The translations under genes were made by a program, and so were the position numbers. From the NCBI GenBank assembly GCA_003446015.1, contig DMBU01000054.1:62001-126000 (forward strand): DNA of 64,000 nt, in the 5' to 3' direction. This DNA comes from Bacteroidales bacterium (GTDB lineage: Bacteria; Bacteroidota; Bacteroidia; Bacteroidales; UBA12077). How positions within the stretch are numbered: the stretch's first letter is position 1; each line of letters begins with the position of its first letter. Positions 25,814 to 34,753 of this stretch are shown here, in pieces. Below the pieces are notes generated by a model. The model was not told the DNA's origin and ran no database searches. It worked only from the letters and a program-made list of their open reading frames with translations.

Positions 25814-27091
25814 TTAATACAGGTTAAATATAAAATCCCAAACTTGTTCATGGTATATACCTGTCTCACTATTCTGAACAATATCATCCATGGTTACTAC
25901 ATACTTTGGTAAATTATCTTTTATTTTTTCCAAAGCCCCAAATTCTCTTTGTGATGTATTTTTATTGGGCAATAAGTAGGCCACTTGTATATATTTCTTT
26001 TCAGAATGTTTAGTTGCTACAAAATCTACTTCGTAATTGCTGTCATAACCTGTCTTTGTATCATAGCCTGCCATTTTAAGATGCAAATACACAACATTCT
26101 CAAGGATAGCTCCAATATCGTTTATTAAATCGGGATATAGATAATTTCGAAACCCTAAATCGTTAATATAATATTTTCTTTCTCCCGAAAGGAGTTCTTT
26201 TGTTTTAAAAGCAAGGCGTGGAGATTCGTGAATTATAAAAGCCTCCTGCATGTACAAAATATATTGAGAAATCGTGGTATAATCTGCTTTCCTGTTTTTA
26301 CTTTTAAAATATTTTATTATCGATGGTATTGATGTCATATTTCCAACATTATGCAACAAGAAAAGAAAAATATCTTCAAGTAAAACATAATCTCTTATCT
26401 TGTACCTGTACATAATGTCTTTTAATAAAATTGTGTTTTTTAATGATTGAAAGTAGTGCAATTTAATTTCATCGTTATTTAAATTGTAAACTTCAGGTAA
26501 TCCGCTGGTTCTTATATAATGAATAAAACTATTCTTAGTATTTTCAAGCTTTCTAAAATCTAAATATTCCCTGTACGAGAAAGGTAAAACTTCGGTGATC
26601 ACATACCGCCCCGAAAGAAATGTTGCCAATTCTCCCGAGAGTAGTTTTGAATTTGACCCTGTAATGAAAATTTCATATTCTTTTATTGGATTCTGTGCTA
26701 ATGATACGATTACTTTCTCCCAGTTTTCTATATTTTGTATTTCATCAATGAAGAGGTAGATTTTTTCTTTCAGTTTATAAGTTTCTTGATACAGGTTAAT
26801 TATCTTTGATAAATCATTTGCATTTCTTATGGTTTCAAATTCAAACATTTCCTTGTTAAGATAAAAAATGTTTTGAGGACTGATTTTGTTATTTTTTATA
26901 AGTGCATGCATGAGTTGTCTAACAATATAACTTTTTCCACTACGCCGCTGTCCTACAATAACTTTAATTAATTTATTCCCGATAAATTTTAGAAGTTCCT
27001 CATTATATTTCTTGCGAAAATATCCATAGTTAAAACCAGGGTCTTTTTCCCAATAATTTATTGATAATAGTTTTGTTAGTATTTCTTGCAT
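25814..27091 (-). CDS. AAA_14/DUF4143 ATPase
   Basis: 425 aa. Walker A is GQRRSGKS (about residues 47-54), Walker B is IYLFIDEIQN, and a sensor motif is ITGSNSKLLSGELATFLSGR. The C-terminal DUF4143 domain has a nuclease-like pattern (YEVDFVATKHSEKKYIQVAY). Families like this are widespread single-gene accessory elements in anaerobes; the function is not established. Its promoter is flanked by two identical palindromes, which suggests tight repression. Confidence 0.9.
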   Translation of the reverse strand: MQEILTKLLSINYWEKDPGFNYGYFRKKYNEELLKFIGNKLIKVIVGQRRSGKSYIVRQLMHALIKNNKISPQNIFYLNKEMFEFETIRNANDLSKIINLYQETYKLKEKIYLFIDEIQNIENWEKVIVSLAQNPIKEYEIFITGSNSKLLSGELATFLSGRYVITEVLPFSYREYLDFRKLENTKNSFIHYIRTSGLPEVYNLNNDEIKLHYFQSLKNTILLKDIMYRYKIRDYVLLEDIFLFLLHNVGNMTSIPSIIKYFKSKNRKADYTTISQYILYMQEAFIIHESPRLAFKTKELLSGERKYYINDLGFRNYLYPDLINDIGAILENVVYLHLKMAGYDTKTGYDSNYEVDFVATKHSEKKYIQVAYLLPNKNTSQREFGALEKIKDNLPKYVVTMDDIVQNSETGIYHEQVWDFIFNLY

Positions 27092-27100
27092 GTAATTTAT

Positions 27101-27156
27101 AGATTATAATCAAATATAAACAAATATACAATAAAAATTAGATTATAATCAAATAT
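27101..27156 (-). promoter_or_regulatory. Promoter of the ATPase gene framed by two identical palindromes
   Basis: AGATTATAATCAAATAT occurs exactly twice, at 27101-27117 and 27140-27156 (39 bp apart); each holds the perfect palindrome GATTATAATC. Read on the minus strand, TTG (27152-27150) and TATATTTG (27128-27121) are 21 bases apart, which fits a Bacteroidota promoter. One palindrome lies in the spacer and the other just past the expected start site, so a repressor bound there would block transcription. Confidence 0.55.
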
Positions 27157-27288
27157 TTGCTGTATTTGTCTTTGTAAATATTCTCTGAAGATTTAGTTTT
27201 TGTTTAGAATTGTTGGTTCATTATATTATTTATTCAATTGATTACTCTGCAGATTATTGTATTTTTATCACTCCTTAAATTTCCAATT

Positions 27289-28779
27289 ATGAGTAAAAAA
27301 TATATTCTTTCATTAGACCAGGGAACCTCAAGCTCTCGAACATTATTGTTTGATTCTCACGCAAAAGTGCTTGATTGGGAACAGGAGGAATTTAAACAGT
27401 ATTATCCAAAAGCTGGTTGGGTTGAGCATGAACCTTTTGAAATTTGGGAGTCGCAATTAAATACTGCTAAAAATCTCATAAAAAAATTAAAAATCGATCC
27501 GGTTGAAATTGGTGCAATTGGGATAGCAAATCAGAGAGAAACAATTGTTTTGTGGGATAAGAATACTGGAGAGCCTGTTTACAGAGCAATTGTATGGCAG
27601 GATAAAAGAACTGCCGATTTGTGCAAGAAACTCCAAAAAGAGGGTTGGGGCAAATACATAAAAAAGAATACAGGTCTAATGATCGATTCCTATTTTTCAG
27701 CAACAAAAATTCATTGGATATTAAATATTGTTCCGGGTGTAAAAGAAAAAGCAGAAAAAGGAGAGATACTTGCTGGAACAGTTGATACCTGGTTAGTATG
27801 GAAGCTTTCTGGAGGTAAATTACATATTACAGATTATTCAAATGCCTCACGAACAATGTTGTTTAATATTAGGGAATTGAAGTGGGATAAAAAGTTATTA
27901 AAACTTTTTGGAATTCCTGAATGTATTTTACCCGAAGTAAAAGAATCATCTGAAATATATGGATTTACTGACAAATCTGTTTTTGGTGTCGAAATCCCGA
28001 TTGCTGGTATTGCCGGTGATCAGCAAGCTGCATTATTTGGGCAAGCATGTTTAGAAAAAGGAATGGCCAAAAACACGTATGGTACAGGGTGTTTTATGTT
28101 AATGAATACGGGTAATAAGATTATAGAATCAAAGTCAGGATTACTTACAACCATTGCCTGGAATATAGATGGCCATGTGAATTATGCTCTTGAAGGAAGT
28201 GTTTTTATTGCTGGTGCTGCCATTAAGTGGCTTCGCGATGCGTTGAAATTAATTAAAAGTGCAAACGAAACTGAGCAAATTGCAAATGAGCTTACAGGAA
28301 CTGAAGAAGTGTATGTTGTTCCTGCATTTTCGGGTTTAGGTGCGCCGTATTGGGATATGTATGCTCGTGGTGCAATTCTGGGTCTTACTCAGGGAGTAAC
28401 AGATAAACATATCGTTCGCTCTACCCTGGAATCCCTGGCTTATCAAACTATGGATGTATTAAAAGCGATGGAAAAAGATTCTGGAATAAAATTAAGATCA
28501 CTGAATGTAGATGGAGGAGCGTGTGTAAATAATTTTTTGATGCAATTTCAAGCAGATCTTCTGAATGTGGAAGTTAACAGACCGGAAAATATTGAGACCA
28601 CTGCATTGGGAGCTGCTTTACTGGCAGGGCTCGCCATCAAGTTTTGGACAATGGATGAAATTATTGAGCGACTTAAAATAGAAAAGACCTTTACACCGTT
28701 AATGAAAGAAGATAAAAGAAAAAAATTATACGCTGGCTGGTTAAAAGCTGTTGAGAAAGCAATGAGCTGGCAACAATAA
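27289..28779 (+). CDS. glpK: Glycerol kinase
   Basis: 496 aa from [17 protein letters not shown]; an upstream ATT-start frame (27238) adds 17 residues that glycerol kinases lack. FGGY-family motifs are present: the phosphate-binding [36 protein letters not shown], and [20 protein letters not shown]. It phosphorylates glycerol to glycerol-3-phosphate with ATP. No glycerol facilitator or GlpD gene is adjacent. The next gene, a LEA-2 lipoprotein, starts 13 bases later. Confidence 0.94.
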   Translation: MSKKYILSLDQGTSSSRTLLFDSHAKVLDWEQEEFKQYYPKAGWVEHEPFEIWESQLNTAKNLIKKLKIDPVEIGAIGIANQRETIVLWDKNTGEPVYRAIVWQDKRTADLCKKLQKEGWGKYIKKNTGLMIDSYFSATKIHWILNIVPGVKEKAEKGEILAGTVDTWLVWKLSGGKLHITDYSNASRTMLFNIRELKWDKKLLKLFGIPECILPEVKESSEIYGFTDKSVFGVEIPIAGIAGDQQAALFGQACLEKGMAKNTYGTGCFMLMNTGNKIIESKSGLLTTIAWNIDGHVNYALEGSVFIAGAAIKWLRDALKLIKSANETEQIANELTGTEEVYVVPAFSGLGAPYWDMYARGAILGLTQGVTDKHIVRSTLESLAYQTMDVLKAMEKDSGIKLRSLNVDGGACVNNFLMQFQADLLNVEVNRPENIETTALGAALLAGLAIKFWTMDEIIERLKIEKTFTPLMKEDKRKKLYAGWLKAVEKAMSWQQ

Positions 28780-28792
28780 ATTAAGGAATAAT

Positions 28793-29272
28793 ATGAGATT
28801 AGCAAGAAAGATAGACATGGTACGAGAAATAAAAATATTAGGAATTCTAATACTGGTAGTTATATTAAACAGTTGTAATGCATATGAATCTGTTGATATT
28901 GGCGAAATTGAGAATGTGAGTCTCAAGGGGATGGTAGATAACAAAATTAGCCTTGAACTTCAAGTCCCAATAACAAATCCAAACGGATATAAAATTAAAA
29001 TAAAATCTATGGATTTGGATGTCACCATTAATGGAAATTATATAGGTAAAATGGGAATTGCCAATGAGATTATTATTCCGGCTAAATCAAATGAGATTCA
29101 GAAATTTCCGGTTGATATAGTCGTGAAAAATGCCCTGGCAAGCATGTCAACCATGTATAAATTACGTAACTCCAGGAATTTTGAACTTGAGATAGTTGGT
29201 ACGATTAAAGTAAAAGCATTTGTAAACAGTAAAACGATTAAAGTGTCAGAAAAGCAAATGGTTAACATCTAA
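28793..29272 (+). CDS. LEA type 2 (WHy) lipoprotein
   Basis: 159 aa. A lipoprotein signal ends in VVILNSC (Cys28 from this start). The body (LKGMVDNKISLELQVPITNPNGYKIKIKSMDLDVTINGNYIGKMG) has the NPNGY turn and beta-strand order of the LEA_2/WHy domain. These proteins occur widely in Bacteroidota; the function is not established. An alternative Met is at 28817, which also gives a good signal peptide. Confidence 0.8.
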   Translation: MRLARKIDMVREIKILGILILVVILNSCNAYESVDIGEIENVSLKGMVDNKISLELQVPITNPNGYKIKIKSMDLDVTINGNYIGKMGIANEIIIPAKSNEIQKFPVDIVVKNALASMSTMYKLRNSRNFELEIVGTIKVKAFVNSKTIKVSEKQMVNI

Positions 29273-29326
29273 TTTTTTTCGTTGCATTATTTGCAAATAG
29301 CATAATTAGTTCTTGGAAAAAATGAT

Positions 29327-29334
29327 TAATTTTG
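29327..29334 (+). promoter_or_regulatory. -7-like element before the SPOR gene
   Basis: TAATTTTG matches TAnnTTTG, 20 bases before the ATG at 29355. No TTG at the expected distance. Confidence 0.3.
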
Positions 29335-29354
29335 CACCATAAATTTACGAAGTT

Positions 29355-29831
29355 ATGATGAATGCTAAGGGAATTATAGGAATGCTTATTTTACTTATTT
29401 TAAGTACTACTATTTTTGGGCAGGGTAATTCTTCTGCATCATCTTATAACGATATAATCTCAAAATTGCAGGAAAAGAAAAACGGAGAAGGAGAGGTTGT
29501 TGTTTTTCAAGACATGAGGATTAATAATCTGATTTACAATCATATCGAACAAAATAAAAGAAGTGGAGGTATCCCGGGCTATAGGATAAGAATCTATTCT
29601 AATTTAGGTAGTGAAGCTAGAGATCAATCTCAAACTGCAAAAGCAAAGTTTTATGAGCGGTTCCCTGAAATTCCAATTTATCGCGAATACGACAGTCCTT
29701 ACTTTAAGGTATATGTTGGTGATTACAGAAGCAGGATTGATGCTCTAAAAGATTTCAATCAAATAAAAAGAATTTTTCCGTCGGCTTTTATTGTCCCGGA
29801 TAAAATAAATTTCCCTGAATTGGAAAAATAA
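29355..29831 (+). CDS. SPOR-domain secreted protein
   Basis: 158 aa with a signal peptide (ending near TTIFGQG). The C-terminal half (GYRIRIYSNLGSEARDQSQTAK, then YFKVYVGDYRSRIDALKDFNQIKRIFPSAFIVPDKI) is a SPOR domain, which binds denuded peptidoglycan at the septum or elsewhere in the periplasm. No catalytic domain is present. It could be involved in cell-wall remodelling. Confidence 0.88.
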   Translation: MMNAKGIIGMLILLILSTTIFGQGNSSASSYNDIISKLQEKKNGEGEVVVFQDMRINNLIYNHIEQNKRSGGIPGYRIRIYSNLGSEARDQSQTAKAKFYERFPEIPIYREYDSPYFKVYVGDYRSRIDALKDFNQIKRIFPSAFIVPDKINFPELEK

Positions 29832-29840
29832 AGAGAGATT

Positions 29841-29960
29841 ATGCCAGGTATTAAGGATACAAACTACTCACAACAAACTACAACAGCAGCAAAATTTAAT
29901 GTTATCCGATACCTGGTCAAAAAAAATATATCATTAGTCTATTTAAATTTATCAGAATGA
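29841..29960 (+). CDS. Possible 39-aa leader peptide before the PurF-like gene
   Basis: ATG at 29841 opens 39 codons whose TGA overlaps the ATG of the next gene (ATGA), the arrangement of translational coupling. The product is rich in Thr, Gln and Asn, with no recognised domain. The same DNA contains an inverted repeat (CCAGGTAT at 29844 with ATACCTGG at 29909, extended by GGATA/TATCC). A control element and a coding function may overlap, or the frame may be chance. Confidence 0.3.
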   Translation: MPGIKDTNYSQQTTTAAKFNVIRYLVKKNISLVYLNLSE

Positions 29961-31858
29961 GTGATCAAATAAAACACGAGTGTGGTATTGCATTAATTCG
30001 ATTATTAAAACCATTGGAATATTACCAGTCTAAGTATGGATCATGGATGTATGGTTTACATAAACTGTATTTATTAATGGAAAAACAGCATAATCGTGGA
30101 CAAGATGGAGCCGGATTAGCTACTTTAAAATTCGATTTAGCTCCAGGGAAAAAATATATACACCGATTTAGATCTAATGGAGAATCACCTATAAAAGACG
30201 TGTTTGCCGAAGTAAATGCTTTTCATACTGCTGTTGAAAACAAAAACCCTGATTTATTAGATGACTCTGTTTGGGCTAAAGAAAATTTACCTTCTGCTGC
30301 TGATATCTATTTAGGTCACTTACGATATGGTACTTTCGGTGGCGATGATATTGAGTTTGTTCAACCTTTGATGCGCGAAAATAACTGGAAATCAAGAAAC
30401 TTAATGTTGGCAGGGAATTTCAATATGACTAATGTCGATGAACTTTTTAAAGTACTCATCGATTTAGGTCAGAACCCTAAAGAATATTCTGATACGGTTA
30501 CCGTTCTCGAAAAGGTTGGTCATTTTCTTGACGAAGAAAATCAGATGCTTTTTAGACAATATAAAAACGATGGATATAATAACAAAGAGATTTCTTCATT
30601 AATAGCAAATGATCTTGATATTAAAAAGATTCTGGAGGAAGCCAGTAAAGACTGGGATGGAGGTTATGCTATTGCAGGTGTAATTGGCCATGGAGATGCT
30701 TTTGTAATGCGCGATCCTAATGGAATTCGTCCTGCTTATTATTATCAGGATGATGAAATAGTTGTTGTTGCATCTGAGCGGGCTGTAATACAGACAGTAA
30801 TGAATGTTGATGCTGATAATGTAAATGAAATTAACCCGGGTCAGGCATTAATCATTAAAAAGGACGGGACAATAAGTTCTGAGAAAATTAGAGTTCCTCA
30901 GAAACGAACTTCTTGTTCATTTGAAAGAATATATTTCTCGCGTGGGAGCGACAAAGACATTTATCAGGAAAGAAAACAGCTTGGGAGATTGCTTTTACCT
31001 CAAATCATGAAAGCAATTGATAATGACATAGAAAACACTGTTTTTTCCTTTATTCCAAATACCTCAGAAACTGCATTCTACGGAATGGTCGATGAATTAA
31101 AATCTCATTTACACAATGTCCAGAAAAAAGAAATTCTGGCCTTAGGAAACAATTTGAATGAAAAGGAAATTGATCGAATCATGGATAAAAAGATTCGTGT
31201 CGAAAAAATTGCTATTAAGGATATCAAATTGAGAACCTTTATTGCACAGGATAAAGGAAGAAACGATTTGGTTGGTCACGTTTACGACATAACCTATGGA
31301 ACAGTAAATGAGGGTGTTGATAATTTAGTTGTGATTGATGATTCGATTGTTCGTGGGACCACTTTACGTGAAAGTATCTTAAAAATTCTTGATCGCTTAA
31401 AACCTAAAAAAATTGTGGTTGTTTCTTCCTCACCACAAATTCGTTACCCTGATTGCTATGGAATTGACATGGCGAAGCTTGGTGATTTTGTGGCTTTTCG
31501 TGCAGCAATAGCCTTGCTTAAGGATACCGGAAAAGAAAATGTTATTAATGAAGTGTATAAAAAATCGAAGGCACAGGAAAATCTTCCCAAAGAGCAAATT
31601 GTAAATTATGTAAAAGAAATTTATAAGCCATTTACACCAGAAGAGATCTCCGCAAAAATTTCGGAAATACTTAAATCAAAAGAAGTTAAAGCTGATGTTG
31701 AAATTGTTTTCCAAACCATCGAAAATTTGCATGCAGCTTGTCCTAATGATACAGGCGACTGGTATTTTACTGGAAAGTATCCAACACCCGGAGGAAATAA
31801 GGTTGTAAATAAATCCTTTATTAACTTTATTGAGGGCAAAAATCAAAGAGCTTATTAA
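29957..31858 (+). CDS. PurF-like amidophosphoribosyltransferase family protein
   Basis: 633 aa, longer than canonical PurF (about 460-510). A class II glutamine amidotransferase domain begins with HECGIAL (Cys9, the expected N-terminal nucleophile after removal of a short propeptide) and runs to about 300; insertions occur around residues 60-130 and 150-220. The PRTase domain (about 320-560) has the PRPP loop VVIDDSIVRGTTL. It would make phosphoribosylamine from PRPP and glutamine in purine synthesis, or a related amidation. A shorter true PurF may exist elsewhere in the genome, so I leave the symbol empty. Confidence 0.82.
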   Translation: MSDQIKHECGIALIRLLKPLEYYQSKYGSWMYGLHKLYLLMEKQHNRGQDGAGLATLKFDLAPGKKYIHRFRSNGESPIKDVFAEVNAFHTAVENKNPDLLDDSVWAKENLPSAADIYLGHLRYGTFGGDDIEFVQPLMRENNWKSRNLMLAGNFNMTNVDELFKVLIDLGQNPKEYSDTVTVLEKVGHFLDEENQMLFRQYKNDGYNNKEISSLIANDLDIKKILEEASKDWDGGYAIAGVIGHGDAFVMRDPNGIRPAYYYQDDEIVVVASERAVIQTVMNVDADNVNEINPGQALIIKKDGTISSEKIRVPQKRTSCSFERIYFSRGSDKDIYQERKQLGRLLLPQIMKAIDNDIENTVFSFIPNTSETAFYGMVDELKSHLHNVQKKEILALGNNLNEKEIDRIMDKKIRVEKIAIKDIKLRTFIAQDKGRNDLVGHVYDITYGTVNEGVDNLVVIDDSIVRGTTLRESILKILDRLKPKKIVVVSSSPQIRYPDCYGIDMAKLGDFVAFRAAIALLKDTGKENVINEVYKKSKAQENLPKEQIVNYVKEIYKPFTPEEISAKISEILKSKEVKADVEIVFQTIENLHAACPNDTGDWYFTGKYPTPGGNKVVNKSFINFIEGKNQRAY

Positions 31859-31880
31859 TACATTCGACTTTCCTATAGTA

Positions 31881-31902
31881 CAACGGGCATTCCTGCCCGT
31901 TG
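31881..31902. repeat. GC-rich hairpin CAACGGGCA/TGCCCGTTG
   Basis: A perfect 9-bp stem with a 4-base TTCC loop lies between the convergent genes. No T-run follows it directly. Such hairpins recur in many Bacteroidota intergenic regions as small repeats. Confidence 0.55.
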
Positions 31903-31908
31903 ACTGAA

Positions 31909-31931
31909 ATAGAGAGCTACTCTATTTTTTA
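31909..31931 (+). terminator. Terminator of the PurF-like gene
   Basis: Stem ATAGAG/CTCTAT with loop AGCTA and a T6 run; it overlaps the stop codon of the minus-strand gene at 31922. Confidence 0.6.
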
Positions 31932-32869
31932 TGCCTAAATAATTGTAAAAGTTTATTCTTTATATAAGTTTCGATATGCCTTTGTTTTTTCGTAGGGAAA
32001 ATATCGTTAATGGTTATCATTATTCCCGATTCTTCAACTCCTCCAAATGCCTCGTTAATAGCTGTCCCAAAGAATTTCATAGTAGGTGAGAGATTCATGT
32101 AAGCATTAATTAAAGGGGGGATATTTAAATCAAATTGTCTTACGCTTTTTTGTAATATTTTGTAATTTTCTTTATAGTCATTTCCTTTAAATAGCACATT
32201 CATTTTAACTTCATCAATATTAAGCTCTATTGGTTTTCTTGGTATTACCATGTTTTTATCATCATGAAACTGAGAGTTTAAGAAATATAAAATCATGTTT
32301 CTGGCATCACGGTTAAAATGAGGATACATAGTAACTTTACCAAAGAAGTGATGTATTTGAGGATTTTCTACAACTAAGGCACCCAATCCGTCCCAAAGAT
32401 TGTCAAGAGCAAATAAAGCTTTTCTTCCGGCACTTGCCGATTGAAACTTAGGTTGAATAAAAGACCTTCCGAGCTCAATCATAAAAGGCAAATATTCCTT
32501 GCTGAATTCGTCTGAGAATTCAAATAACTTTGTAGTTGCCAGATTATTTGGGTCACTATTGTGATTACAAACATGGAATCTATATCCACCAACAATTTCC
32601 TTTTCTTCAGGATCCCACGATATTAGTTGCTCATAAGGTTCTTCCTGAGTATCAAATTTATCAATATCTATATCTTTCCCCGTTCCTCCACCTGCATTTC
32701 GAAAGGTAAGTTCCCGAAGCCGACCGACTTCTCTCATAATATTGGGAGAATTATGATGATTTATGATATATAATTCATTTCCTCCGTTATTGGTTTTTCG
32801 CAGAAATCTTTCTGGAGTTAATTCTTTTATAATTAACTCTTTATCAACGGGTTCGGCTACTTCTTTCAT
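31922..32869 (-). CDS. glsB: GNAT-type acyltransferase, probable glycine N-acyltransferase
   Basis: 315 aa. RLRELTFRNAGGGTGKDIDIDKFD and KEIVGGYRFHVCN with LFEFSDEF are the OlsB/hemolysin-type acyltransferase pattern, in which a 3-hydroxyacyl group moves from acyl-ACP to an amino acid. In Bacteroides the homologous pair GlsB (N-acyltransferase) and GlsA (O-acyltransferase) makes glycine lipids. Here the acyltransferase with a PlsC domain is the next gene, 50 bases upstream and on the same strand, as expected. The alternative is ornithine lipid synthesis, in which the same folds are used; the substrate cannot be read from the sequence. Confidence 0.75.
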   Translation of the reverse strand: MKEVAEPVDKELIIKELTPERFLRKTNNGGNELYIINHHNSPNIMREVGRLRELTFRNAGGGTGKDIDIDKFDTQEEPYEQLISWDPEEKEIVGGYRFHVCNHNSDPNNLATTKLFEFSDEFSKEYLPFMIELGRSFIQPKFQSASAGRKALFALDNLWDGLGALVVENPQIHHFFGKVTMYPHFNRDARNMILYFLNSQFHDDKNMVIPRKPIELNIDEVKMNVLFKGNDYKENYKILQKSVRQFDLNIPPLINAYMNLSPTMKFFGTAINEAFGGVEESGIMITINDIFPTKKQRHIETYIKNKLLQLFRHKK

Positions 32870-32919
32870 GTTCTTGTGCAGTGGTTTGGAAAAGCAAATT
32901 TACAAAAAAATATTTCAAC

Positions 32920-33747
32920 TTACTTAAATGGTTTTGTGTTTCCATTTGCTAAAGAATATACATAGTCTTTTACTTGTTTCGCCCATTCTCTGGGATGAAT
33001 TTTTTTATCAAATGTCTGATAAGGAATAGTTTTACCAAAAGTTAATGTAATATCTTTATTCTTTTGCTTAAAGACCTCATCTGCAAGATAAAACATTTCA
33101 ATATTTGTTTTAATGCCTAACTTCCCTCTTAGATTTGAGAGATTATAAAAGAAATTTGAATTACGTCCGTTGATATGAACTGGAACAATGTCTCTTTTAT
33201 GTTGTATAGCTTTAGTAATAAAACTTTTTTTCCATTCCAGATCAATAATTTCCTTTTTTATTTTTCTTGAACATAAACCTGCTGGAAAATTTAGTATTTG
33301 GGCATCAGACTCATAAGTTCTTTCTATTTTTTTTACATATTCAACAGACTGCTTTCCATGTTTATTTACAGGAAGAAATATAGGTTCCAGATTTTGCAGG
33401 TTCATTAAAAGATCATTAACCAAAAATTGCAGCGTGGGGTGAATTTGCCCGACAATATAGGTAAGAACCATTCCGTCCAGACCACCTAAAGGATGATTAG
33501 CAGCAAAAATATATCTGCCTTCGGTCGGGATATTTTCTTTTCCCTTTATATGAATACTCATGTTAAAATATTCAACTAAAGCATTTACAAAATCAAGCCC
33601 TGTTTTATTTCCGTATTGAGAAAGTATTTCGTTGATTTCTTCCTGATGGACAATGCGTTCAATATATCTGAAGATGAACCCCGGCAGCATTTGAGCAACT
33701 TTTGGATTCTTTTTTTTGAAAACTTCTTGTACATTGATTTTTTCCAT
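32920..33747 (-). CDS. glsA: PlsC-domain acyltransferase, probable glycine-lipid O-acyltransferase
   Basis: 275 aa. The catalytic motif NHPLGGLD (His85, Asp91) and the later FPAGLCSRK segment are those of the 1-acylglycerol-3-phosphate acyltransferase fold. It lies upstream of the GNAT acyltransferase, and the order matches Bacteroides glsBA: this enzyme would esterify the hydroxyl of the N-acylated amino acid to finish the lipid. Membrane-associated. A phospholipid role (PlsC) is the main alternative. Confidence 0.75.
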   Translation of the reverse strand: MEKINVQEVFKKKNPKVAQMLPGFIFRYIERIVHQEEINEILSQYGNKTGLDFVNALVEYFNMSIHIKGKENIPTEGRYIFAANHPLGGLDGMVLTYIVGQIHPTLQFLVNDLLMNLQNLEPIFLPVNKHGKQSVEYVKKIERTYESDAQILNFPAGLCSRKIKKEIIDLEWKKSFITKAIQHKRDIVPVHINGRNSNFFYNLSNLRGKLGIKTNIEMFYLADEVFKQKNKDITLTFGKTIPYQTFDKKIHPREWAKQVKDYVYSLANGNTKPFK

Positions 33748-33799
33748 GTCTGATCCTGATATAGTTGTAACTTTTCAAAAGTAATTCAATTATATCTAT

Positions 33800-34753
33800 T
33801 TATAGTCTTCTGAAAATATATTTTTTGGTATTATGTCTCAATGTTACTTGTTTGCAATTACTTGGATAAGTAATTGTAAAACCATCATATAAATGATTCA
33901 GGTTTTTTTCTTTTCCAAATGTTCCCGAACATTCCAGGGTACCATCAGGAGCAAAACGATTAACCAAAAGTAGTTCATCTTTCGCTTCGAATGCAAACCA
34001 TGAACCCGCGCCTTCGCCACTTAACCATTGTGCGTTATGCGGAATTTTAGAATGCTTTTCCGGTGCTTGTAGAGTTGATTTTAAAATTCGTGATTCAAGC
34101 TTTTTTAAAGGAATCAAAGGCTCAGTCCTCAGTAATTTTGGCATTACCGTTTTATTTTCCAAAGTATTAACATTCGAAATCGGAGTAGGAGTAAGCGGCA
34201 CCTTAAATCTTAGCTTAAGCTGATATTTTAAATGCGGATTTCCTGCACGAACTATGGTATTTACAAAACGAGAGCAATTGCTGCCTTTGTAAATAAACGG
34301 TCCATATGGAATCGGGCTTTGTACCTGCATTTGCTTTGCTTTGCTAAATGCTGTCTGAAAATTAACAGGGATATACGATGCAAACAAAGTTCCTTCGCCA
34401 TGACAGGAAGGATTGTTTTGTAATTCGGTTAATAATTCATTTAAATTGAGAATCGATTTATTGTCTTCTGTGAATTCAGGTATAGAGTAAACTCTTAAAT
34501 CATCATCGGTTTCACCGCTTCGCACCCTTCCGTGCCCAAACGGGGCATGATATCTTCCAAAATCGAAATAATGGAATTTCCTGTTTTTAACACCTGCTAA
34601 AACAACCGCCGCATGTCCTACTTTGTAGTAATTATTTTCACTAATTCCTAAAAATACCGTAATAGGATCGTACCATGATCCAGGCTGCTTGCAATACGTT
34701 TCGGGCCAGGCAAGTGCAACCGCAAATCCGGTATGTTGTTTGTTTCCGTTCAT
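33800..34753 (-). CDS. DUF6695-like protein with a Cys/His pair
   Basis: 317 aa, no signal peptide. The N-terminal part has YYKVGHAAVVLAG and later IYKGSNCSRFVNTIVRAGNP; a His followed by Cys in such an arrangement resembles a papain-like (NlpC/P60 or CHAP-like, permuted) active site, but order and spacing are not diagnostic. The C-terminal third is a beta-rich domain. It overlaps the NRDE gene by 4 bases, so the two should be translated together. Family assignment is from memory of the pattern; function is unknown. Confidence 0.7.
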   Translation of the reverse strand: MNGNKQHTGFAVALAWPETYCKQPGSWYDPITVFLGISENNYYKVGHAAVVLAGVKNRKFHYFDFGRYHAPFGHGRVRSGETDDDLRVYSIPEFTEDNKSILNLNELLTELQNNPSCHGEGTLFASYIPVNFQTAFSKAKQMQVQSPIPYGPFIYKGSNCSRFVNTIVRAGNPHLKYQLKLRFKVPLTPTPISNVNTLENKTVMPKLLRTEPLIPLKKLESRILKSTLQAPEKHSKIPHNAQWLSGEGAGSWFAFEAKDELLLVNRFAPDGTLECSGTFGKEKNLNHLYDGFTITYPSNCKQVTLRHNTKKYIFRRL

